This document shows positions 44,001 to 56,000 of a DNA stretch of 64,000 bases, in pieces. Numbering within the stretch: position 1 is the first letter of the stretch; every line of letters starts with the position of its first letter. Where the stretch lies: positions 17,470,265-17,534,264 of the forward strand of contig NC_092573.1 in the NCBI RefSeq assembly GCF_037975245.1. The letters are read 5' to 3'. The notes under the pieces were generated by a model. That model saw only the letters and a list, made by a program, of their open reading frames with translations, made no database searches and was not told the DNA's origin. The DNA is from Apostichopus japonicus (lineage: Eukaryota; Echinodermata; Holothuroidea; Aspidochirotida; Stichopodidae). Both the position numbers and the translations under genes were made by a program.

Positions 44001-47000
44001 TTTACACTTGTACCTTTCCATTGATGTATGGCACATTGTATTATTTTCTTTTAGGACTTTGTAAAACTTGATCAAACCTAGCACTTTTGGACAAGGAATT
44101 TGCTCTTTTCGCAAAAATTCCTAGCGCTCACATGACTGCAGGTCACCCTGTGACATACATGTGCGGAGTTGGTTGAGGATATATTGCTATTCACTTTAGC
44201 ACTAACACTACACCCATATGACACCATACTGTTAAAATCAAAATGTCAACAAATCGTGTAGTAAGAGGTTGCAAAAACACTTCTGAAACCGAAATCTAAG
44301 TTGCTTTTTGTTCCCAGTCATCAAACTAACGATAAACGTCCAAGGCTTTGGATTAATTTTGAAAGTAGCACCCGCAAAGACTTTCTCACTCCCAGGCTTC
44401 CCACAAACACGTATTATAGGCAGTAATGTCTACTCAGAAGCCCTCTAAAGGTAAAGTCTCCCGAATTTTGATATATGCCTAAACTCATTAGCCACAATTG
44501 CCCTGTTATTCTAATGTGTGAACTCAATTGTTTATCTTCAGCCTTGATTTACCCCATAGGTGCAGGAATAAAGATCATATTACAAAAGAGTACACTGTAC
44601 AATTGGTCCTGTGTGACTTAGTGCTCTTTAGCAGAACCAATTACACGACACACAGAGCTACTGTATTAACTTAGTGATACACACTCACACCTAGGGACGA
44701 TATGTATTGTAGGCATGTATATATTGTACTGAGACAGTAAAAGGTTTCAATTTTTATAGCTTTTGATACTCGTATATGGAATATTGAATCTATCGGGCGC
44801 TTTTTTTAACATGGTGTTCCCTTCGCTTGTGCTTTTGTGGAGTTGTGACTTTCTGAAAGCCTTACATTATGGCAGCGAGACTGAGACATACCCAAAGCTT
44901 TATATTTCGTAGATTTGATTAATATTGCATCCACTAACTGGAAACTAACTGCAAGCACGATTAATTGCAACAACCAAGGAAGGAATACCCGAGATGTTGA
45001 CATATTTCACGAGGTAGGCATTTCAATTTCGGCAAGACTCCGATACCATACAGCACAGTATGTATACTGGCCTATCGTAGCAGCAAATGTTACGAAACAT
45101 GACCAGACGTTTAGGCAGTTTTTATCCATAATTTACTTTTAATTGAAGACTTGCTACTCAAAATGAGTTAACAAATATGTGAAAAATTCTAACAACCATT
45201 TGTTTCTCTTGTGGCTGCATGTTTATTGGAAGAGTGAAGTTAATTAATGGTTCACTTTCTTACGAGATGTACATAGAAAGTCCATTGTTATTGTTTCGCA
45301 TTCGCGGTACACTCCGCAGAATGACGTCACACGGTGACCTGTACATTAATGAGCTTTTACGCTTCACCTTTCTGGTCAGTGAAAATCTGCTAATTTTGAC
45401 ATCCAATTTCTCTAAATTACTGTCTCTTTCGACTAAACGGGAACCACAGTATTGTTTGTTAAAATAGAGTTTAGTATTGTACAGAAAGTATGTCTTGTGC
45501 AAATCTAACATGGCTAGATCAGTCTATCTAAGTCTGTTCTAACCCCCCCCCCTTCTTTACCAATCCTCCCTCCCACCCACCCACCCACCACCCCACCCAA
45601 CCAGTAAACTAATGTTTTTCTTGTTTGTATATATTAGACTTTCACACTGTATACATATATATATATTAGAGATTTTAGTCCGATAGTCACCTGTTTGGTT
45701 AAGAACTGCTAAGAATGTGAATTGTTAGAAATATGTTGGAATATGAAGAGCCCAATAACTCAAGATTTTCGATGTATATCCCTCCACCCACATGACAATC
45801 TTGTAATTTTGACTGCTTTGTAGTACTGAAGGAATGGTTTAAGTGATTTGGGTCTATTAAGAAATTGAATTCCGGGGACAGGGGGAGGGGGATGTGGTGG
45901 AGATAGGGGTGAATTCTGCAGACAGGGGTATGTGGCAGAGATAGGGGGGAATTCCGGGACAGTGGGAGGGGGATGTGGTGGAGATAGGGGGGAATTCCAG
46001 GGAAAAGGGGATGTGGTGGAGATAGGGGTGAATTCCAGTAACAGGGGAATGTGGTGAAGTTCGGGTGAATTCCGGGGACGAGGAGGGGATATGGCGGAGA
46101 TAGGGGTAGTGAAACTTTGTATTATGAGTGAAGTTGTTTTTCTCCAGTAGCATTATCCTGATATTAATAAAACAAGCTGTCAAAGATTGAAATATTCCTT
46201 TGCTACAGAGAAACCAAGCAACTTTATGTCCACAACGTTTCCATTTAATAGTTATGCAGCCTTCAATATTGAAGGGTTACATCAAGGTTTCCTTAGTGGC
46301 CAGTGATTTCTAATAATTCTGTCTCTAGACTTGTCAAGATGTTTACTCCGAAGATTTGCTCTGAATTTCATATGACTACACCATAAAATGTTAATCACCA
46401 ATTGGCCGGTTATGCTTTATCATTTATCTATATGGTTATCTTTCTGTCCACTTTAGATCGATGGACTTGTTCTAGTTATGTCAAGCTTTGTATGATCTTT
46501 TGATGTGCATTCAGCTTTCAGGTGGCTAAATTTGGCCTGAATTTTAAGTCATTGTTTTTCTGATCACGACTATTTAATCTCTTTGGATTTCTCAGGGTTT
46601 AAGGAATCAAACTTATGAAAACCAGATTTAATGTATTCCAGTAAATTACAGAACGACATGTTTGGTAAATTTTCAGTCGGCTACAGAAACATTACATTCA
46701 AAATGAAAGAGAGAATGTCCTGAGGGTGTTTTAGTACAGAGTCCTAGATGGTGTTGTTTAAGTTTGATTCTGAGCTGTCCAAAGAGCATTACAAGGGTCC
46801 ACAAGTACATAGCATCTGGATTTTGAGCCAGATTTCTATATTTTGCTCCAAAACATGTTTACAAAATCTCTACCTGGTAATTATTAAGGTAAAGATTGCA
46901 ATCAATCAATCTAAGACACCCTTGCAATCATAGGCGTAGGAGCCTCATTTGATTTGGGGGGGCTGTAACGACTTGCCCGAAAAATACAACCAAAATTTTT

Positions 47001-50000
47001 TCGCGCGCTCCGCGCGCGTTCCACATGTTAATGTGCATATCATATAGGCATCCATCAGTTATTAAATCACCTGCCAATAACATAAAATCATTTTCCGTGT
47101 TATTACCCTTCCATATTGGTTAGAATTATTGGGGAAGTCGTTACAACAATAATGATAATAATAATAATATAAGTTTAACCATTGAAAAACACATTGCAAA
47201 TTCTTCATCATTTTCACTAGGTGCCAGTGGCGGAGCTAGGGGGTATTGGTCAGGGGGGGGGGGAGAGAATGGTCTGTAGGGGCGCTTTTGACACTATCTA
47301 AGCGGAGCGCCACCACAGGTTGGCGCGGAGCGTACAGAAATTTTTTGAGTAAAGTTACTCCCTAGATCGCCGGAAATGACCCTTTCCGGGCCTTGCTAAT
47401 TTGCAGATAAACGAAGAATAAATAGGTGTCATCGCCATTTGTCAGAAAATTGCACCAACAAAATGTGACAAATGTCAATAGGTATTTGAGAGCGCAATAA
47501 AAAAGTCAATAATCGCGAATAAGTAAAAAGTGGTAAAAAGCTGAAAGGGCGCCAGCAGTCCATTTGAGTCCGTCAGGGGGGGGGGGGGCATCCGCCCCCT
47601 CTGACTGTATGGACGCTCCGCCACTGGTAGGTGCACGCAAAGTTCTCAGCATATTGCCCAAATTTTCACCGAAAAAAATTGTGCAAAAAATGCAAATTAT
47701 TATTCTTTCAGTAGGTGCCCGAAAAAATTCTTATTCTCGAATTTTCACCAAAATATTGAAAAACACATTGCAAATTATTATTCTTTCAGTAGATGCCCGA
47801 ATAATTCTCAGCATATTGCCCGAATTTTCACCAGAATATTGAAAAACACATTGCAAATTATTATTCTTTCAGTAGGTGCCCGACAAAAATTCTCAGCATA
47901 TTGCCCGAATTTTCACCGAAATATTGAAAAACACATTGCAAATTATTATTCTTTCAGTAGATGCCCGAATAATTCTCAGCATATTGCCGAATTTTCACCA
48001 AAAAAAAATGAAAAACACATTGCAAATTATTATTCTTCCAGTAGGTGCCCGAAAAATTCTAAGCTTATTGCCCGAATTTTCACCAAAAAAATTGGTTGGG
48101 GGGGCTGCAGCCCCCCCAGCCCCCCCGCCTCCTACGCCTATGCTTGCAATCAATCAAATTAAGACACCTATTCTAATGTGTTCTTGAGATGAAGGTTAAA
48201 TGAGTAAATGCTGAATGCATTTTGATTCATTACTCAACATTTCTAAGTCACACATCTAAAATGCATTTATCAAATCTTCAATGACATTACATTTTAACAT
48301 CTTTGCTCAGTGTGATGTCATTGTCAGATATGTCTTACATGAGTCAACACTTTTGAGAAGGAATATTGTTAAGAACCTATGTTTATTGAATACCTAGGGT
48401 TTATTGGTTAGAGATGAATGAAATAGTGGTTATGATGGGTATATATACATACATACAGTATGACTCAGTCTACTTGCCTGGGTTATATATTTCAGGAGTA
48501 CAACATGAAACTACCAGTTGTCTGATGATCACTCAAATGTGTGAAACTCTGTGTAACAACTTCTAGTGTTCTACTAATCTCAACTAATTCTCACCTATAT
48601 AATATATATGTCGCCAAAACAAAACTAGTACTGTTCGATACAGGTGACAAACGCCTACATACAATCAGCATCCATAGCCTAGTGGTTAGGGTGTCCGCAT
48701 ATAAAGCGGGAGGCCAGGGTTCGAACCCCAGTGGAGGCTGGAAGTGTTTTCACTGTTCTTGATTTTCCAACTCATTACAATTTCAATTATATATATATTC
48801 AATTGCCTTTGTCGTTTACCTCCATTTCATTAAAATAAAGTCTGTTCAAATTAACTCTTTCGAGATCCGGCTTTAGGAATCACAAATGATTTCGAGTTGG
48901 TTAGAATCATGTTTGATCTAGAGTAAGGCAAAATATGTCACCAAAACAACTAGTATTGTTCGATACAGGTGACGAACGCCTACAGTGGAATAACAACCTT
49001 CCTTACTGGTTTCGAACTTCTGGACATACAATCAGCCTCGATAGCCTAGTGGTTAGGGTGTCAGCATATAAAGCAGGAGGCCCGGGTTCGAACCCCGGTG
49101 GAGGCTGGAAGTTTTTTCACTGTTCTTGATTTTCCAACTCATTACAATTTCAATTATATGTATCTGACTGTGTATCATCCACTAATAACATGTATACTAT
49201 ATACAGAGAGAGAGAGAGATGAATAGTCGTACCATAATGACATGTATATACTATATACAGAGAGAGAGATGATTGGTTGACCCATGTCCAGGACAGACTG
49301 TGTATCGTCCGATAATGACATGTATGCTATATACAGAGAGAGAGATGATTAGTTTACCCATGTCCGGGACAGACTGTGTATCGTACGATAATGACATGTA
49401 TACTATATACAGAGAGAGAGATGATTAGTTTACCCATGTCCAGGACAGACTGTGTATCGTCCGATAATGACATGTGTACTATATACAGAGAGAGAGATGA
49501 TTGGTTGACCCATGTCCAGGACAGACTGTGTATCGTCCGATAATGACATGTGTACTATATACAGAGAGAGAGATGATTGGTTTACCCATGTCCAGGACAG
49601 ACTGTGTTTCGTCCGATAATGACATGTATACTATATACAGAGAGAGAGATGATTGGTTGACCCATGTTCAGGACAGACTGTGTATCGTCCGATAATGACA
49701 TGTATACTATATACAGAGAGAGAGATGATTGGTTGACCCATGTCCAGGACAGACTGTGTATCGTCCGATAATGACATGTACACTATATACAGAGAGAGAG
49801 ATGATTAGTTTACCCATGTCCAGGACAGACTGTGTATCGTCCGATAATGACATGTGTACTATATACAGAGAGAGAGATGATTAGTTGACCCATGTTCAGG
49901 ACAGACTGTGTATCGTCCGATAATGACATGTATACTATATACAGAGAGAGAGATGATTAGTTTACCCATGTCCAGGACAGACTGTGTATCGTATGATAAT

Positions 50001-53000
50001 GACATGTATACTAATACACTGTAAATTCCTTTTAAAAGTCATGTCTTTCCCAGGTTCTCTGCTGTATTATCCTCTAAACGCTCTTAGTCTTTATCTTTTG
50101 TTACAGAGGTTTAATGGATTTCTGGTTTTATCATCGATTCTTTAAAGGAATAACAGTTTTTCTTGAACAGTACAGTTGCAAACTACTGTTGTAAACCTGT
50201 GGCAAAGACCAGAAGTATCTTATCTTTTCAAGAATCTTTTCAAGAGTCTGTCGTTACACCTGATCAATTTTATTTGAAATCTTCTTACACAAGTCGTATG
50301 TATAGGTCTAGCTTGACCGACTCTCCATATCAAAAAGATTTTGAGGGCTAAAAAAACAGCAAGAAATGGTTTTGATTTGAAGATATGAAATACTAGCTAC
50401 TATTTCTTAGATGTCAATCACTGATAATCATAATTTATCTGCCCATATTCTTATATGCAAAGTAGGCTAGGCAGGTCTACTTGGAAAGGATATTTCATCT
50501 TTGAAAAAGTATGAACCCCAAATTTCATACCCATTTATCCTGTTTGTTTGCAATTTATATGACTTGTCTATGTAGATTTGTGGAGGGAAATATATTTTGA
50601 TGCAAACACAGACTACCTGCTTTTTATACCATGTATCCATGGTTACAGGCTGTCATGTGAATCAAACATAGCTGTTATATGGAAATAACCAGAAGATAAA
50701 TTGAGCAAATAATCCCACTTTTGATTAACATGGTGTAAAATTACAAACATTGCTTCATTTGTTAATGTCTCCAAAAAACTAAGAGAAAATGGGGAGGAAT
50801 TAATTGTCTTTATAGTTATACCCTCAAATGTTCTGTAGAGAATATTGGTAAAATGGAAAGATGTCATAAGCAGTAAGAGCTAGAGCTTCCTTTAAAGAGC
50901 TGCAGGAGGTCAGCAAATGTCAAAGTATTATTTGTCTCAAAGAGATGTTGCAAATAGGTACTACTGATTAGTTGAATCATTAAGGAAAGATCTCTTGCAC
51001 AGAGTTTTATATGCAAATTAGGCTACATTTGTTAGCAAACTGCTTATAAGTTTTATAATTGTTGCTGTATTGTTGGTATGTATTGTTGGTGTCCACGAGC
51101 AAGACACATTGAGACATGTGTCCACAGACTGTAGTGAGGCAGGTCAAGTCCTAGAGGACAAGTGCCCCTAGGTCAAATGTCTTATGTTTCCTTCTATCCA
51201 AATTTCTTCCCTGCAATAAAGCAATGGAAAACCAATTGAAGAGCAAAAATGACTTTCTGGTTTAAGTGAAAAAAGTGAGACCTGGAGGACAAGAGAGAGC
51301 CAACCCCCCCCCCCCTCCCCTCCACTCCGGTGACACATATCCTTACAGCTATACCACCCTCCTCCCCCACCAGACATGTACACACAAAGAAATGGGGATA
51401 ATAAGGGTATGAGAAATTTGACTAATCAAATTAGTGTGTGAGAACAGTATAAACATTTGTATACCGTTGGAATTTGTATATGATATATTAACATGCCCAC
51501 ATGCACACAATTTCGCTTCAGTTTCCCATACCTAACATACTGAATTGTAGTGAGTCTGTCCTGGAATCTGTACTCATAGGAGCCTAATTCGATTTGGAGG
51601 GGCAGTAACAGCTTGCCCGAAAAATATAACCAAAATTGTTGGCGCGTTCCGCGCGCGTTCAACATGCATATCATATAGGCATTCATCGGTTATTACATCA
51701 CATGCCAATAACATACAATCATTTTCCGTGTTATTACCCTTTCATATTGGTTAGAATTATTGGGGAAGTCGTTACAACAATAATGATAATAATAATATAA
51801 GTTTAACCATTGAAAAACACATTGCAAATTATTCTTCTTTGAAGTAGGTGCCCAAAAAATTCTCAGCATATTGCCGAATTTTCACCAAAAAAAATTGAAA
51901 AACACACTGCAAATTATTCTTCTTTCAGAAGGTGCCCGAAAAATTCTCAGCATATTGCCCGAATTTTCACAAAAAACTTTGGTTGGGGGGCTACAGCCCC
52001 CCCCCCCGCCTCATACACCTATGTCTGTACTCATACTTCTACCATAGTTACCTGAAGTACTCAGGGTACTCATCCTCATTTGTACTGTACTCGGGGCATT
52101 CTGCGAATCTAGTCTACATTCTTGGCTTTTTACGGTAATTTGTAAGCGTCGACTACTGATTGTAATCAAATAGAAGAAATCTCAGCACTAACTTAAAAGT
52201 ACAGTCAATTTTCTGTTCCCTGCAACGATCTTTTCCAAAAAATAAAAGAAAATCACTAGTCATCTAATGATCACTATCACTTTTTATCAAACAAAAACAA
52301 ACCTGGATATTCCAAGTTTAAGTATTCCTGCTGGAGTTTAGAGCCCCGTACTCATAACGAGGAGGTGTGTACTACAGTTCTGTATTTGTACTCAAATACT
52401 TGTAATATATATATATCTTTCTTTTTTTCCTCCATGTTCCGGGTTTTAGATTTATTTGTTCTCTCTCTCTCTTTTCGCCTTCTCTTTTTCTATTGGTCAC
52501 CAGCTTTGATAAACATTCTAGTGTTTTTATGCTAGAGGCCATCATATGTGTAGTATACCAGTTTCTTACCATTTTGTTATGTATTACTGTAAAGCATATG
52601 TGAAATTAATTTGACTTAGAAGTCAAAAGGTACTTTTACACCCGATGAAAGTCAGCGGGTTGAGAGAGCTGAATTTCATACATACCAGGAAGAATATGTT
52701 TGTTTTTCATAAAGTTGGGTCATAAATATGTCAATGACTTGAAGAGAGTATTTGACAGTGGATAACTTGATCTATTTGTTTGGGTAGCAGCTTTACAGTT
52801 GGTTTGCTTTTATATATAGTCTATATATATATATATATAATTGAAAATCGTAATGAGTTGGAAAAATCAAGAACAGTGAAAAAACTTCCAGCCTCCACCG
52901 GGATTCGAACCCGGGCCTCCCGCTCTGTACGCGGACACCCTAACCACTAGGCTATGAGCGCTGATTGTATGTCCAGAGGTTCGAAACCAGTAAGGAAGGT

Positions 53001-56000
53001 CGTAATTCCACTGTAGGCGTTTGTCACCTGTATCGAACAATAGTAGTTCTGTTTTTGGTGACATATTTTGACATTGGTGACATAAAGTCTGTTCAAAGTA
53101 TCTCTTTCGAGATCCGGGATTAGGAATCACAAATGATTTCGAGTCGGTTAGCATCATGTTTGATCTCTCTAGTGTTCAACCGATTAACCTAATCGGAATC
53201 GGTACGAATATTGCATAATCGGAACATAATCGGAATCGGTAAAAATTACGTGGAATACCAGTTATGTCATACCGATTATTCAAAAACATACGGAAGGTGT
53301 AAATATCATTATTCAAAAACATATGGAAGTTGAAAATATCAACTGATGTATTAGGCAAGTTCTTTTACTAAGAAATATTAAAATAAGACACCCTTTATAC
53401 GTCTTTCACAGTGTATGCTTTCATCAATTTACGCTGCCAGGGTCGCCGATTTTGCATTTTGCTACCCCCGTGGTTAGTGACTTCAAATTTCTTGGCACAT
53501 TAAGCATAGCAGCAATACCAATTTTGCGAATTAACAAATGTGCTCGACAGGGTCGGATATAAGCGGGGCGATGGGCGATTCGCCCTCGCAAGTGATAAAA
53601 AGCCCTCCTAAAGCACAATTACGAGTGCTAAAAAGAAATATAAGAAAATCGCCCTCGTTATATCAGGTGTCTGTGTAAAATTAATTGTGACATGCGTTTG
53701 CTTTAGCTAGGAATTGCAGTTGCAGCGCGAATCGCGCAAACAGTTTTCACATCCCGCATCAAATTTGAAGCAGTGCGGGGTGTCGCGCACAATCACCGGG
53801 GAGTTCCCGTGGCAAATTACGGCCTGCACGAAGCAATTTCAGTACCAGCGAAAATAACCTAAAATCCTCACAAATCTCCGACCACATGGTAGCCTTACTT
53901 CACACTAAGTCAACTGCATGGAAATATAACCTTGCCATCTGTTTATTCGCTCTAGTTGTGTCGCAAATAAAAAATAAAAATATCCACGGAAACTGCAATC
54001 TTCGACCACATGTTAGCCTAACAACCACACTAAGTCAATGGGAAATGTAGCCTAACCATCGGTTTGCAAAAAAAAAAATGCGTAGCTTACTTTACAACTT
54101 TCAATTTGTTTGGAAGGTACTGTAAGTGATATGTCTTAAAGAGGGAATGTTATATTTTACATTGGAGTAGTTTCTAGTTGTTATTATTTCTTTACATCAA
54201 TCTGGTATTACATTTTAGAGTAATTTTAAACAAGTTACGATGGTACAATTTGCTTTTCAGTTTGATTGGCCTAAGCTTACATTTTCTAATTTAACCTGAA
54301 TGGAGTTAAATAGGTAACGAATAGGTTTGTTTAACTTCAAGTTCGTAACATTTCTATTTGTTCATAAACGGTATAATACTGAAAATAAGTACAAAATAAT
54401 GTCGGAATGAAGGCAATATGTCATTAAAATTTACACTTTGGTAAAGATTGAAGATGGATGGTTTGTCTGAGATACTTTTTGAGATGGATAGTTTGAGAAA
54501 CTATTCTTAGCCCATTTCAAGCCATTAACAGGTGACATTCACGTCGAGGTGGTTAGGCCATTCGCTTAGCACAGTGCTGACTAGGTAGGATGTCATATTT
54601 CCGTATTTTGGATATTAAAAAAAAAAAAAAACTTCTTTTTCTTTCCGAGAAACTCCAGAGGTAATTTGGTACATACAAAATGATACCTTAGAGCCTTGTA
54701 TAACAACGAAGCAAATGAAAGCAGGGGGAAATCACAACAATAATTGTTTCTGTCAAACTTTATTGCCGATTTCGTATATACGGGATATTTTCTCATTTTC
54801 AAATAATCGGAATCGGAATCAGTACGATTATGAAAAAAATAATCGGTAATCGGTTTTTTCTGTTATGCATAATCGGTTGAACACTACTCTAGAGTAAGGC
54901 AAGAAGTAAGGCATGAAAATATAAAGCTTTGAAACTACTGTAAGTCTGGTGCAGCCATACTCTTAGATTCTTGAAACCAAAATCTATCAAATCAAAACAA
55001 GGAGGATGCAGTTTAAATGAAAATAGATGTACAGTAGTTACTGTAGAGGTTTCCAAATATCTATAATGTTTTAGTCGTCTAGCTACTCCTGCCTTTTGTC
55101 GTAGTCGTCAAGCCACTCCTGCCTATTGTTGTAATCGTCTAGCCACTCCTGCCTATTGTCGTAGCCGTCTAGCCACTCCTGCCTATTGTAGTAGTGGTCT
55201 AGCCACTCCTGCCTATTGTCGTAGTCGTCTAGCCACTCCTGCCTATTGTAGTAGTCGTCTAGCCACTCCTGCCTATTGTCGTAGTTGTCTAGCCACTCCT
55301 GCCTATTGTCATAGTCGGTCTAGCCACTCCTGCCCATTGTCGTAATCGTCTAGCCACTCCTGCCTATTGTAGTAGTCGTCTAGCCACACCTGCCTATTGT
55401 AATAGTCGTATAGCCACTCCTGCCTATTGTCGTAGTTGTCTAGCCACTCCTGCCTATTGTCGTAGTCGGTCTAGCCACTCCTGCCCATTGTCGTAATCGT
55501 CTAGCCACTCCTGCATATTGTCGTAGTGGTCTAACCCCTCCTGCCTATTGTCGTAGTGGTCTGGCCACTCCTGCCTATTGTCGTAGTTGTCTAGCCACTC
55601 CTGCCTATTGTCGTAGTCGTCTAGCCACTCCTGCCCATTGTCGTAATCGTCTAGCCACTCCTGCATATTGTCGTAGTGGTCTAGCCACTCCTGCCCATTG
55701 TCGTAATCGTCTAGCCACTCCTGCCTATTGTAGTAGTCGTCTAGCCACACCTGCCTATTGTAATAGTCGTATAGCCACTCCTGCCTATTGTCGTAGTTGT
55801 CTAGCCACTCCTGCCTATTGTCGTAGTCGGTCTAGCCACTCCTGCCCATTGTCGTAATCGTCTAGCCACTCCTGCATATTGTCGTAGTGGTCTAACCCCT
55901 CCTGCCTATTGTCGTAGTGGTCTGGCCACTCCTGCCTATTGTCGTAGTTGTCTAGCCACTCCTGCCTATTGTCGTAGTCGTCTAGCCACTCCTGCCCATT

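Noticed and set aside
48668-48740. tRNA gene
   Set aside because: It is repeated three times with the same non-tRNA leader and body, and the acceptor stem and anticodon arm are not sound. It is the head of a SINE.
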